64,000 bases of DNA from the NCBI RefSeq assembly GCF_964340395.1, contig NC_135562.1:14673296-14737295 (forward strand), in the 5' to 3' direction. Source of the stretch: Glandiceps talaboti (taxonomy: Eukaryota > Hemichordata > Enteropneusta > Spengelidae). Of the stretch, positions 36,761-53,399 are shown in pieces. The notes beneath the pieces are model-generated. The model ran no database searches, was not told the origin of the DNA, and saw nothing but the letters and a program-made list of their open reading frames with translations. Position 1 is the first letter of the stretch; each line of letters begins with the position of its first letter. The position numbers were made by a program, and so were the translations under genes.

Positions 36761-39700
36761 TTAAAAATGGAGCAAACTCTCAAGTGGGATAAGCTTGAAT
36801 TACTTTTTAGTTTAATATGCTGCATGAATATAATCATATCTTTGTGGTAATACGAGGTATGATTTCCTTTTTACATATGATAGCAGGACAAGTTATTTGA
36901 AAGTTCAGATTCAGAGACAGAGCTGGATGAGATAATAGCTGCGGGTTTAAGATTCGGTTATAGAGGCAATGTACAGCTTAGATTTTAGATTTAGATAGAA
37001 AGGTCATTATAAATATTAATCCAAGCTTTTTGCCATGATTGTACATTTAATGTTCATTTGAAAATATTGGCTTGCTTCTTTTCCCTTTTAAGTTTAAATA
37101 TTAGATGAACTAAAGCTTACAAAATGTATGACCATTCCATTGGGCTGCAGGCTTTTAAGTGAGTCAAAAACGTTCAAACCATGTACACGTCGTTTTAATC
37201 AGTGTTTTGTGTGTACATCTTATGGATATTTTCATTAGTTGGGCTTGTATTTTTCCCTTAAAGATAGATAATGGGATTTAATAGTAAGCATTTAATCGCT
37301 ACTTACAATATCAATTTACGGATCAATTTGATACTGCGTAACAGATCTGGTTTTAAAATGAAGAATTGATTAACAAAAATAGGCTGAGTAGGGCATACCT
37401 GAAACCCTAGACTTGGATAATCATATTTTGAAGGACATTTTAAAGTTTAGTTAGTATAGTTTAAAGTTAGCTTAAAGTACTAATTTAGACTTCACCCAGA
37501 TATCAGTATTCCGACAGCAATACTCAACCAACTATTGTGTTTCCGTGGGGCGCCATTTTGAAAACCTTAGCGCCCTCATGGGGTGTGATTACAAAAGTGA
37601 ATCAATTGTACACGTATTTGTACTATGGCATTTCTGGGACTCGATACATAAGTTTCGGCTATACATTGTTGATTCCGTCTGTGTTGTAGTAATGTTCAAA
37701 ATCTTCTAAACAGTCATAACATCATGTTCAATTTGTAGACATACTGAATGGCAAGCATACAATTAAGGGTCTTTCACGGTTTTGCTTTATGTATGATAGC
37801 CTAATAGAGTCATGTGTTCGCAATTTGACGACAGAGGCTTTCTAAAACAGAGACAAGAAAATATCCTGTCACTATTGTCATTATCTATTCCCTTTCCATC
37901 AAATTACCTTGAGTCGGGCACTAACATGGACACAGTCTGTAAAAGTACGTATGTACCACTCAAATATGTTTTATCTTATCCATAACTTATTGGAGTTCTC
38001 ACAATGCATTCAGGTATTATATATATATATACATACATATATACATTCCAAACTTTGCCATATGAAAGCTTGTTGCCCGTACTTTTCAAATGATAAAAGA
38101 TAGATAGAGTAGCGTTGACTTGTTTTCAACATATTAGATTTTTAAATGGCCTAATGTTGATATCATTTTGACCTAAATTTAAAGAATTTGTTGGTCTGAT
38201 TATTTTTCCTTGACTTAGGCTGAGAATACTTTTGTGTTTTCTTGATCAAAGTATGGGAAACAGTTTAAACAGTTTATTTCCAACTAAGGCGCATTACATG
38301 TTAAGTGCGATGAAGTAAGTATTGAAGCAGCGCAACTCTTTATCGTAGTTTCCCCCCATCACTACTAAAGGTGTTAATATAGAAGAGCTAGTTTCCATAG
38401 GGATTCGTCCTTTCTGAATTCTCCTGAGGCACATTCACACGTTTAAAGTATCATGATCGCCTCTCTCTTTCGTGGATGTTTCTTTTGACCTTTGACCATT
38501 GAAATCGATAAATCTGTTTGTAAAACGCTATTACCTATCAGTCATTCATGCATTCAGTTATTCAAATAAGTCCTAAATAGTTCAATATTTCACTCTCTAT
38601 TCTATGAGTTCTCTTTGAGGATTCCTAAACATGTGTTTAATTAGATGTCTTCGTATTTCCAACACGACTCTGCTTCCTTCCTAAGCACAATTACATCCGT
38701 TCGTCAAATCGCGAAAAAAAAAAACTTTATAACCTAAAAGCGAATATAATTAGAATTATAAGTAAGAGCTGGTGGAAATGTACAACCAAGAATAACAGAA
38801 GACTATCTAATTCCCGCAAGATGGTGTTTGAACAGTTGATATGTCATTGTCATTCTCTACAAACACCAAATAAACAGAGTATAGTATTTTGGCTTTAATA
38901 AGGGTTCACCCAGCCGAACAGCACACATAGAATTCTAAATGTTAAATCAACTTGGAGTGCGAATATCACATTTTATTTAAGAATTGAAACTACTACAAGT
39001 TACTTTCCGTGTAAACTAGTATACCGCACTTTGCCGCTTATAAATAATGATAGAACAGAACAGAAATTCATGCGATCGTGTTTGTACTTTACTTAACAAC
39101 TTGAAATCTGAATCGCAAACGTCTGCAATATACAATATTACAGTTCCCATGGTGCACTCCTTTGCAAATGACAGTGCTATCCCGAGGGTGTCGATACATG
39201 TAATAAAGATGATGGCAAAGATGGTGGCAGATGGATATGTTTATATGAATTATTAGGTCTCTAGAGTGTTCATTTTCTCCCGAATGTTAAATTAGTTATC
39301 GATGTACAATTCTATCAATGTTCCCTTACTTTTCCTCAGGATTTCTGTATTCACTATAATAAATATATTCTATAAGGCCTCTGCTTTATAATCAAAATTA
39401 GTTGAGTTGCAAAGCATCAATAAACACACTAGAGTGTTGTAGAACTAGACATGTTGATAAGAAATTCATATCAAAACATTTGCTACATTTCTAGAATGTG
39501 TCCAGTGTAAATTCAATATTGAAATAGGATATAAATGTATTTCAATAAACTATGGGATCTGGGTAGTCATTTCATGATTTCACATCGCATAAATTTAGCG
39601 CGATTGCTTAGAAACATCAAATCGAAATTCTATTTCACCTTTATTGTTCCCACAGTGGTTCACTTTTGCCTAATGAGACTTAGCAACCATGCGTATGTAC

Positions 39701-40170
39701 ATTTGTATATAGATGAACAATAAATATTCAAGGTTTTATCTGAAGGTAGCAAGCCTTTAAGAGCCATGAACATTGATTTTCTTATAGAAAATAACTGTCA
39801 CAGCAGATTATTTCCAGGGTGCATTTAGTGTTGAGTTATAACACTGAAGTGGAAAGGGTTGTTCAGTAGTAATATGCATAGTCACGTGATACTTTAATTC
39901 AAAATAGTAAGATTGATTGTTGCATTAGAAATATTGACTACCATAGTATGAATAGCAAACTATATTAAATCAATATATCGGTCGTATAAGATGCATGAAG
40001 TCACGTTTCCACACTTTGATAGACGTGTTAGTTCTAATAAAGTGTGTTAGGGCGGCCCTTTTTATTTTTCTGTTTCTCATCTCCCGACCGACCCTAATTT
40101 GCAGCTCCGACATCAGAAAAAAAAAAGTTTTTTTATTTCCGACCGACCCCTGAGTACAGCAAAATTGTAA
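36761..40170. other. Long stretch without recognised genes
   Basis: Only short frames. 39545-39620 is a dispersed repeat also found at 22975-23050. 40050-40160 holds C-rich ACCGACC blocks resembling 42420-42500. Confidence 0.35.
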
Positions 40171-40263
40171 GGTTCCCCATGGCGTCTTAGGCCAGTTCTG
40201 CGGAGGCCACGACCTTGCGACATTGGCCCCCTAAAATTACAAATGAAGCAATAATTTTCCCAC

Positions 40264-40443
40264 CTTGCGTCGCTTTGGCGCATTCATTTTACGGCAGACA
40301 TCAAAATTATCTAAGTCCACGGCCGGACCAGGCCAGGCTGTGACTCGACGTGAATCCCACAAGAAGTATACTGACTGCGTAAGGGAAAGTTTTGTTGACA
40401 TCATATAAGATACAGTGACAACGCGCAGTTCTATTGTTAACAT
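40264..40443 (-). other. Candidate first coding exon in a CpG-richer segment
   Basis: On the minus strand ATG at 40443 opens 60 codons to donor CGCAAG|GTGGGA (phase 0), ending FDVCRKMNAPKRRK. The 40180-40650 interval has more CpG than its surroundings and could be a promoter. A plus-strand ATG at 40632 (MPQLRSLREPNLWD) also starts in it. No downstream exon was found for either. Confidence 0.2.
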
Positions 40444-40699
40444 AAAAAATGCCACAAAAAGATCAACTTTGATAAACTTAATCTACAAATTAAAACATTA
40501 GATGGATTAGAAGAAACGTCGAAATGGACGTCTCTCGTCACGTGTTTTGTCTACTGTCACTGTCGTGACCTCTGACCTAATCACTGACGTGTGCGAAACA
40601 CTGAACTTGCTATCGGAACATCTATCTGCCATGCCACAGCTCAGAAGCCTTCGTGAACCAAATTTATGGGACAGGTTGTGATTTTCATTTGTTGATGGG

Positions 40700-41440
40700 T
40701 TAAATTAAATGAGTACATGTGTATTTTGATTCCGAAAAAGCTGTGATAGGGGATCGTGTTGCATGATGTTGACAGTGCTAGTGACACATGTGAATGTTGG
40801 GCACTGAATCAATGCGTAATCACTGGCATGGCCACTATAGACGGCCGATGTATGTGCGCCCGGTCAGACATGAAAAACGAACTTGTTGTGCAAATCAGAA
40901 AAAAATTAATGTAATATTTACAGAGCATCCCAACTTTGACTTTGTTGATAGTTTTAGTTAAAGATTCAAGTTCTGAGTTTCAAGGACACCTAATGTCAGC
41001 TTTCCGTATCATTGCAAGTTTACGGTACGTAAGGCTATGCTGTCATTTGATATAGCAGGACCAAATCATGATACACAGCCAGTAACGGTTAATTAATAAC
41101 AAATAAATTATTTTAAAGTTTGTTTGACTATTATTTGTAAGTTTTTCGTTCACATTTGTTACTTTTTAAAGTCAGGGATTTGTTTTCTTCAAAATGTCAT
41201 GAATTTGAAGAGGGAATGATAAACACAGCAGTGTACTAACAATTTTAAAAATGAAACAAGTGGTTACAAGTTTAGGATTTCTCAAAGTTTTTATTCAATC
41301 ATATGTTCACTGACTTATTTTGAAGTTGTTCATTGTCCTTGTCTGAAAAAAAGTAATTATAAATTTTAGCACTGCTATTCATTGATATTCAGATTAAAAA
41401 TTGTGACTACCTGGCTGTCCAATCTTTCTAAACAATATAT
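40700..41440. other. No gene recognised
   Basis: No supportable feature. Confidence 0.35.
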
Positions 41441-41443
41441 CAT

Positions 41444-44370
<2,927 letters not shown>

Positions 44371-44373
44371 CTG

Positions 44374-44441
44374 AAAATACATACATACATGTATACATAC
44401 ATACATACATACATACATACATACATACATACATACATACA
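44374..44441 (+). repeat. (CATA)n microsatellite
   Basis: Near-perfect CATA units. Confidence 0.93.
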
Positions 44442-44755
44442 CTTATTGATATGTGTTACGCGTCAGACGTGTGCACTATTGTATTAAGCCGTACAAGCCA
44501 AAATATCATTCTTTTTCTGGTTTCACCTTTTTCGTAGTATTTCGAATGTCGGAATGAGCCTATACTTGTATGTATGCATAGATCACGGAACGTCATTAGT
44601 GTAGTTATTGTGTGCTACTTCTTAAAAAAATAGTGAAGCAATATAAACCAACTCCGTATTTGTAACAAAATAAATTGTAAAAGTCTCAAATGTGCAAAAT
44701 GTTTATTACTGTTCATGTAAGAAGTGATTTATAAATTAAAGCACACGTTGTTTAA

Positions 44756-45010
44756 ATGGAGGTCAAAATGATATCACAATTTCGCCATTTTAGAATCCAA
44801 TATGGCCACCGACAAATGTGAAAACCCTATGGGAAAATAAAGATTGATTTTCTTGAAAACAAGACGGTGAACCCCCAATTTGTTTTTTATTATTTAAAAC
44901 GGCGCCATGAATAAGCTTTCATATGGCAAATTATGGATTATCTGATTTACAGGGAAACTTGTCTAGGAGGAGCATTCCACCTTACATATACCACTTTTAC
45001 ATTATTTTGA
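44756..45010 (+). repeat. Dispersed repeat R2, copy 1
   Basis: GGAGGTCA, ATATCACAAT, TTTAGAATCCAATATGGCC, AACAAGACGGTGAA and CATATGG recur in the same order at 46812-47060. No coding capacity was recognised. Confidence 0.7.
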
Positions 45011-45587
45011 CAAGTGATACATATTGGCAAGACCATTTTGGAGAACGAAAATTTGACGTCTATTTTGACATTTTTCATTATTATATTAATTTTTTATCTT
45101 TTTTTCTTAGACGTGCGCCTTGTCATCGAGTTTTCCAGCATCTTTACTGAGGATGAAGACTTTTGGGAACTAAAACATTGCCTTTTGAAATGATTGTCGT
45201 GGCTATGCAATACTGATAAGATGTAATGTGACCTGAATAGAGGACATTCAACTCACAATGGCATGGATCTATTGCAGTGGTTGTCAAGGGGATTGAGATG
45301 TTGCTAATAGTTGCTATATGAGACAAAGAAGACGTGGTTTTTATACCATGATATTTCGCAATCACCTGCAGTATTCCGAATTCAATGTTTGTACTAGTAT
45401 TATGTGATATTCTTGGGTATGTGCATTAGACTCGTTTCAATACTTCTTTTGGCGACAGTGCTATTGAAAACACAGCAATGTTGTTTTGACTTTAAGACTT
45501 CTGTATCTATTTACACAATCACTGACAGAGGAATGGTGTGCCTATGTCTATGACATGGCTGAGAAGAAAAATTCTGGAGATGAGTAA

Positions 45588-45746
<159 letters not shown>

Positions 45747-45963
45747 AACCACAATCTCAATACCAAATATATGACCTCTTTAGTATTCTTTAGTGTTTTA
45801 TTTATTGGAATTGTTGGTTACGTTGGGATTTCTGCACATGTCTTAGTCATGAGGTCGCTTATTTATTGTTTTACCGTTGTTTAATGGGTAATGTGATGGA
45901 TGGCTATTGCTGAACGTAAGTTAGGTTTTTAGTTGATACGTATATGTATGAATGCGTTTGTGG

Positions 45964-46105
45964 TTTGTTTGTTTGTTTGTTTGTTTGTTGGTTGGTTGGT
46001 TGGTTGGTTGCTTGGTTGCTTGGTTGGTTGGTTGGTTGGTCGGTTGGTTGGTTGGTTGGTCGTCATTTGGATGGATGGCTGGTTGGTTCGTTGGCTGGTT
46101 GGTTA
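45964..46105 (+). repeat. (GTTT)n/(GGTT)n microsatellite
   Basis: GTTT units grade into GGTT units with single-base variants. Confidence 0.93.
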
Positions 46106-46811
46106 AAATATTATAGACTACAACATAGAAAACTAGAAATACAACAATAATAAATGGAAACAACACATGACCATGACTGGCAGGTGGTCGTATTATGTAT
46201 ACAACCTACTTGAATATACTCGATGCCAATATTGGTAATTTGTAGAGTTGAGATATATTTTATGAAGATTTTGTAAATAACAAAAATTAAAGTAGATCAG
46301 AATATATGAAAGCTACCGTAGAATATTAGTAAAATATTGACCTGATAAAACTTGTAATTATTGGGCAAAATAACTGCATAATATAATTGAGATGCCAAAG
46401 TGTGCACATACCATCCCCCACATTCCCTCTGATTGAGAGTTAGAGGAACTGTGTGTTATCGAATTCAGTTTTGTTATGTCAAAATTCTTGAGAAACCCTC
46501 TGATGTGTGAAATTAGTTGAGGCTGGTTTTGCACTTATTTACTGTTGGTTTTTATTATGTTAGACATATAAAGCAGTCCAATGGATGAGAGTGATTGATT
46601 TATTTCTTGCCACTTTTAAAATGTAAAGATGGAAATTTTAACTTGCGAAAAGTTCAATAATGTACCAAATATCAAGCAAACCCTAAGTTCTATAACGTAG
46701 AATACATCTCGGAAATAAACTCTGTAAATCTTTGATGTTACTTTGTTCAACAAAATTCCATCTTATTCTCAGGTGACATCATGACAAATTTTGGATCATC
46801 GTAGAAACTTT

Positions 46812-47060
46812 GAAGTGGAGGTCACAAACCAATATCACAATGTTGTCAATTTAGAATCCAATATGGCCGCCGACTACTGTCCTTTCTACCTTAAAAAATT
46901 GTCGAATTGCTTTCTAAACAAGACGGTGAAACCTCATATTTATTTCATTATTTCTAAAGAAATGTTGAAACAAGCTGTCATATGGTGAAGTTTGGGGAAA
47001 TTTAAGAACTTTGATTTTCAGAGAAAATTGTTACCAGGGACCAGGGCGTATTCTACCTGT
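46812..47060 (+). repeat. Dispersed repeat R2, copy 2
   Basis: Matches 44756-45010 as described there. Confidence 0.7.
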
Positions 47061-47559
47061 AACAACTAATGTCCTTTTGTGAGTACTGATTTGAATCACA
47101 ATCGTGAAGATGGTCATGTGACATTGCCACCGAAATTGGGACTTTATTTCGATAGCATTGGTCCCCCTGTGGACCATGAATATGAAGTATCATATAACTA
47201 CGTTCAAGTCAACGACTATATATATATTTGGAGTTGCTCCGAATTTCACCATTGTAAAAGACACGAATGTTTCTATTGCTTGCAAACACGCCTTATACAT
47301 AAACAGCTTTTATCAACGATGACAATGTAGAGAGTGTCCAGAAAATAAAATTTCACTGCAGTCAAAAAATCGTGATGATTTAATAAATAGCATAACGGTC
47401 CAACACTTAGAGGGGCACAAACTGCGTTTATACGTTTATAAGGGGGCGTAATTTGCGTTGCATATTCAAAAGGTATTCGCAGTATTCTACGTACTCAAGC
47501 ATACTTAATCACCACCTGCAATTATCTGAATTTAAACTTGGTATAAAGATATTCCTTAT

Positions 47560-47720
47560 AGATGAACCAATGACGTAATGTTTTCAATGACGTAATTTTT
47601 CATACGTATAGAAATTTCAAGCAAATCCCTACCTTGCAATCAACTGTTCTAATAATGCCAGACGATAAGAGCAATGTCACAGAAGGCAGACATAGACATT
47701 AACATTACACAGTAGCAGTT
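47560..47720 (+). repeat. Dispersed copy of the MITE internal core
   Basis: TGACGTAATTTTTCATACG, GCAATCAACTGTTCTAATAA, TGCCAGACGATAA and GACATTAACATTA match 3930-4050 and, in part, 10960-11060. Confidence 0.7.
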
Positions 47721-47984
47721 TTATCGGTGGTTATGCCACTTGAGTAATAAGTTAGTACACTTATTCTGTGTCATTTTAATACTTTCTATGATCTAAACAG
47801 GATAACTGTTCCTATTCTGATACAGGTGAAACTTTGTGTGAAAGAATATTTCAAATGATACTATTGAATACAACATAATGACATCTCAGAATCATTTGTT
47901 TATTTACCATTATTTATTCAAATAAATATGTTGTCCTGTTTGCAAATACTCCTTGATAGTTCCTGTGTTATTTTGTGAGTACGT

Positions 47985-48420
47985 TTTCTGTGGGATACAT
48001 GTGTTTATCACCTCAGTTGACGCCATGACAATGTAGGGCACATTCTTATCAGGTTATTGAAATCTTTTTGTAACCTTATCACCACAGATGACGTCACAGA
48101 TATATAAAGCTACATCCTTGCAAGATGAGTGTAATTATCACGTAAAAGCTTAGGTTATCTCCATACATGATGTCACCATAATGCAGACCAGAGCCATATA
48201 AGATCATTGGACTCATTCATGGTAGATGTATCACCACAGGTGACGTAACAATTATGTAAAGCATCTTAACTTGACGAGTATATTATCACACCCACCTGAA
48301 AAAGATACAGCTTTTCATGTATAATTGTGACGTCAACTGTGGTGATAAGGCTATCATAAACGGGTTCGATGCTCTGATATGGCTCTGCTATGCATTATTG
48401 TGACAACCTGTTTTTTATGC
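47985..48420. mobile_element. Foldback-like element F2 with TGACGTCA units
   Basis: Units of TTATCACCACAG.TGACGT followed by CACA.ATATAAAGC-like sequence occur in direct orientation at about 48007, 48080 and 48230. They occur reversed at about 48325 (GTGACGTCAACTGTGGTGAT), with weaker reversed similarity to 48405. Centre and arms together span about 430 bp. No coding capacity. Confidence 0.6.
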
Positions 48421-48424
48421 ATTC

Positions 48425-50280
48425 TCGTTCCTTACATATACTCTAACTGAGTCACATGCATCAACTGAACTGAATCAACTGAACGACGTTCTCTCGAGGC
48501 AATACGACCTCATCACCATGGCAATTGTATCTATGGAAGCAGACATCTATGAAGATTCTAGTGTCATTGTGATTGGGTGAGCATCCTCTAAGGCCAGTAA
48601 TATGTAGTGATGTTTGAATGTTTGTATTTTTGCACGACTGCACGGTACAAATAAATCCAATGGTTAAGGTTTAAATTTATCTACACCCTTATCTCGCAGA
48701 CAGGTTTTATTTTGAAATCTCCACAACAAGTCTGTAATATTATTGATGTTACAACGTGTCCCCAGTGAAGCATCCTTTAACTGAAGTCTCAGACGAACTG
48801 AAGATGGTATCGTCTCGGTTGACATGTCTGCGTAAGCTCTTTACAAAGAGTCCCCCACCCTGATATTTTTTTAATGGCTGACTTAGATAACAAATTGAGG
48901 GATTTTGTTGATCGGTCATATTTCCTTGCCAAGTTTTGCCAGACATACACTACAGAAACTTTCAATCGTGTCAAATCTGATAATTTAGGAAAATTGCCTC
49001 AAGAATGACAATGAATATTTTTCGAATTCATTAGGGATACTTGTAAGAGTCATAACTTATGGCTTTAAAGGTGATGACAAATTGACCTTTGCACTGGCAA
49101 TGCCATCTTGCACCATGACCTGTACTCTACAAGTCGCTTGTCTATCATGCTTGCGTAGGTCGTTACCCCCACTGTGCAGTTAACATGTAGTGATCGTGCA
49201 TCCATACCCACGTTTTTCACTACAAATTGTGCAAAGATGTGAGCTACTCATCTGGAACAAACCTGTCTCATCAAATGATGTGGATATAGTGAAGTGTGAT
49301 CTGAAACGTTAAGTGTTATCTATAGCGGAAGATTGCATTTCTTTTCATCACAGATCCCTCTGCAGCCAATTTCACCTAAGCTTGCCGAAACAGCATTTGT
49401 CACAAATTGTACTTCATTTTGCTTTATGCAATATTGGACATTACTTCAGACTCGTCGACTCTTTACAAATGAAATCAAAAAATACTTGCCCAAGTACATA
49501 TAATTGTGATACATTGCTGTTACCCGTTTCATTGCAGTAGATTACATAAAATATAACATGTATACATTTTGTCATAGCAAAAGTTTAAAACTTCTTTTTT
49601 TGAGGTAATACTATCATAACTAGACAAAGCCCATAAGCTCATGCAGGGTAGATTCATTTGTGACTGGATGCCTCATGATGATATTGTAGATAGCGCCCTC
49701 CACGTGGAGAATACGCATAGTATATAGAACGCGCAGTCATTGCGCCGCAATACATCCTTGGGTAAAACCACACACAAAAATGTAGCATAATATATAGGAC
49801 GCGCATGCTTACCAGTTGCTGCGCCAGCTACTATATTAATGAGAGAGATGAGTTGAATAACCATTAGTACCAGTGTACATGTTCAGACGTTTTGTTATGG
49901 GATGTATGTCCAGAGGGAATTAAAATAATGATGATAAACCCTGTAAACACACTGGTCGCCTCAAGCTGTTCAGATCTGTCTACACATAATGGTAAACACC
50001 AAGTACCCATAAATGAAAGCACATCCATTTAGAAAATAGAACGAAAATGACGTTACGAAGACTGATCGAAATTAGAGTCGATTGTCGGCAGTGGTTGACT
50101 TTAATTTCGATTTTGTCTTTTGAAGCCGAAAGGATGTCAATTCTATTTTTATATTATGACTTTGGACAAGGTAATTCATTTGGTGTGCAGAACAGATGTT
50201 TGCTTTCTAGAGATAAAGGAGAAGCCGACTTGCCTTGTTACGATTAAAATCACAAAAACCAAGGCCTGAAACAAAACATC
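48425..50280. other. No gene recognised
   Basis: A direct repeat around CATAGTATATAGAACGCGCA (49718) and CATAATATATAGGACGCGCA (49786). No supportable exon. Confidence 0.35.
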
Positions 50281-50284
50281 GTTC

Positions 50285-50560
50285 GTTCTTTGGCTCGACA
50301 AAAATCTTTAATAATTTAACATTGATATATTTTATCGTCTGGTTATACTAAAATCTTTATAACATTGCTACATTGTATCATCTTGCTCTACAAATATCTT
50401 TGTTGGTAAGAGTTTTGAACCAGACGATAAAATGTAGCACTGTCTTTTGATTTTCGTTGAACCAGACGATAAAATGTATCACAGTTTGCGTAATTTTTGT
50501 TGAGCCAGAGGATAAAATGTAGAAGGGTTAGTAGGACTTCAGTCGAGCCAGACGACCGTT
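50285..50560. mobile_element. Foldback-like element F1, copy B
   Basis: Two to three direct units (TTTATCGTCTGG then AAAATCTTTATAACATTGCT) lead to the centre ACAAATATCTTTGTTGGTAAGA. About four reversed units follow (AACCAGACGATAAAATGTA). The centre is nearly the same as in copy A at 24.7-25.0 kb, while the arm unit numbers differ. Confidence 0.75.
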
Positions 50561-50564
50561 TGTA

Positions 50565-51330
50565 TTTCTTGATTAACAAACACAACTTCACCGTATTCTT
50601 GTACGTGAAAAAATAACATAAAATAACATGGCAAATGTCCGTTTTTGTAACTCAATAAAGGGTTTTTTAAAAAAAGAAAGTGTGAAACTACTTTTTTACA
50701 AATCACTAGCTCCCGGTACATACAATTTCAATAACAAACTTTTTACACAAATTGTTTAGTTATGTTGCAACTTTTTTAGTTACAAACACGAATGTGATCT
50801 ATAGTTTTTCAGTTTTTTCATAGAAAACATTGATAAGAAATCCAGAAAAAAAAAACATTTCTTTCCTTAGCGCGGCCAAAGCTGAAGATAAGACTGTCAA
50901 GATATCTGATAAAATTTGTAATCGGTAACATTTCAATTCGTCTAGTGTATATTTTGGAAATTAAAATAAATTATTAAATAACTACTTATTCATTACTAAT
51001 GTGCAAGTCACATCAAAAGTTATTTCTCCAAAGTCAATATAATCTTACTTTTTGAACCAGTTAGCAGAAAACTTACAAACTTTAGGTTGATTAAAAAGTC
51101 CCTGGGCAGTTTACACGGTGAGCAATAACCTCGTGACTAGATCTCTCGGAAAATTCCAGTCCGTTAAGAAAAATGGTTATTGGATGGAAAAATGTTCGTG
51201 TAATGTTCGTGTTGCTTATGTTTCAAGGCAAGAAATAACGTTTCCAGTTGTAAAGCATATCCTTGCACTACAGCATGCTTGCAAGTCAGGGAACTACTGA
51301 CCCCCTCTTTGGCTAAAGAAGTACGCCATA
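50565..51330. other. No gene recognised
   Basis: No supportable feature. Confidence 0.35.
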
Positions 51331-51393
51331 CATACATACATACATGCATACATACATACATACATACATACATACATACATACATACATACAT
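51331..51393 (+). repeat. (CATA)n microsatellite
   Basis: CATA units with one GCATA variant. Confidence 0.93.
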
Positions 51394-51843
51394 GGCGGGG
51401 AACACGTTTTATAATTGCCACAAGTGTATATATATTTAAGTATAAGTGTTTCACCGGAGAGAACAGTGCTCGATGCATAAATTAGTAGCAGAGCATTATA
51501 GACTTAATTCAAAGAATAAGTATGTTATATATGTTACATATATAATTATATTATACATATAATATTATATATAAATATATACATATACGCTTAATATTGT
51601 ACACCAATGATGTATTAAGTACACACCAAATTGGTCTGTGCGTGCAGACCCAAAAAAAACTTTCAACCTGTTAGTACATATGTACTACATACGGATGAAA
51701 TCAACCTCCAATGAATATGTACAATGTCTTATTAGTAGCATTTTAGCAATTTTCAATTACATTGCTAGTTATCTGATTGAAGAAAAAAAATCATGGTTCA
51801 GCTAATTACAGCCTGTACAGGTTCAAAGATATTTCATTATTAC

Positions 51844-51845
<2 letters not shown>

Positions 51846-51889
<44 letters not shown>

Positions 51890-51890
51890 T
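51846..51890 (+). repeat. (AAT)n microsatellite
   Basis: About 15 AAT units. Confidence 0.95.
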
Positions 51891-51894
51891 AATC

Positions 51895-53282
51895 ACATTG
51901 AATCCATAAAAATTAGACAGTGCGTATCATGTGGTATTCATTCACCGATTGTCTTCAGAATGGGTCTACCCAAAGTACACCACAGCAACAAATCAGGGGG
52001 TGTCACAACCTGGCAAAGACAATTACTGAGTACGGATCGTTGTGATCATTAACTGACACGAACGTCGAGACTCATTAATAAGTTAACTTGAACAGCAATG
52101 TGCTAAAAGATGTTAATCTTAAGCTTAGTTCTAATATCAGTCACCTCTTTTCTAATATCAACATTTTAGCAGGATAATCAATTTCAGATTATTTTGTCTC
52201 TAGATATATTCAATCAATTTGTAGTAATTGAATTAATGATGAACTTGATCTCCTCTTTGTCCCTGGTGAGTTAAACTAAGAGATTATTCAAAGCCACAAA
52301 AATATCACCAGAGCTATATGTATTGATTTCCGTAGTTGACAATGTGAGCCTCTTTCAATCTATTACCTTTTCTAGCAGAATGCAACATTTATCCCTTTGG
52401 GGAAAAGTCATTCAATTAACCTTGGTGAATGGACGTACAAAATAGAATTGCATTGAAAACGTGTCTGCGATCATCGTCATGTGACAAACCGTAGGCTCTA
52501 CTATATTACGGCTCTTTTCGAAGAAGTTTTCACAGTAACATCATGCACACTGCTACAATATACAATAGACATGAGGTATAATTTCTTGAAGATCAAACAA
52601 AATCCAATTATGCAGATACTGTTTATATCATTAACTAAATAAAGAGTTGACACTGTGTAAGGGATGTTTGTGTATTGTCTTTATTGTGTCTATCTCAACA
52701 TGAAACCTTGTGACCAGTCTTACTGATCTTGTTCGTTTAACAGCTTGGGCATTCGTCTCCAAAAAGAATTGTAACGGTCAACAAATTCATTGTGTTCATT
52801 CATTCGGGCATAAGGCGATGTGACGTCACATGTTTGCTAAAATATCGAGAACCAGATAATGTGTCACCAACAGTGCTAATAACTGAAGAGGATGCATTTA
52901 CTGCCATTGTAGATATTATACAGCAATAGTTTAAATCAAGGGTATATGTAATTAGCATTTTCACTCGAGTTACAGGCGTATAAACTCAGCTTAAACCTTT
53001 AAGGGTCAATGACTTTTTCAGCTTCTAAAAGTATGCACATTTTTGGACCTATCTTTTAATATACTGGGAGGAGATATACTAGGTGAAGGGGAGGGGAAGA
53101 GATCCGTTTCCAGCATACCAGTCAGTAAGATCTCAAACGTCAGGACTCGTGACTAGTACGAATACCGGTATTTTTTCTGACATTGCCATGCCCAGTATGA
53201 GACCAAGAATCGTGACATTATCCCCAATGTCTGTATTACACTACCCCTCCATCTATCATTCTGTTAACACATTATCCCTCCT

Positions 53283-53285
<3 letters not shown>
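51895..53285. other. No gene recognised
   Basis: No supportable exon or repeat. Confidence 0.35.

Positions 53286-53286
<1 letters not shown>

Positions 53287-53355
<69 letters not shown>
53287..53355 (+). repeat. (TC)n microsatellite
   Basis: TC tract followed by CCTCCCTCCC. Confidence 0.95.
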
Positions 53356-53356
<1 letters not shown>

Positions 53357-53399
53357 CCTCCCTCCCTTCCTCCCCCTCCCCCTTCTCTTTTAGGCAAAT

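Noticed and set aside
47079-47330. 83-codon plus-strand frame with HVTLPPKLGLYFDS
   Set aside because: It has no ATG start or convincing acceptor, and it begins next to dispersed repeat R2; no homologue is recognised.
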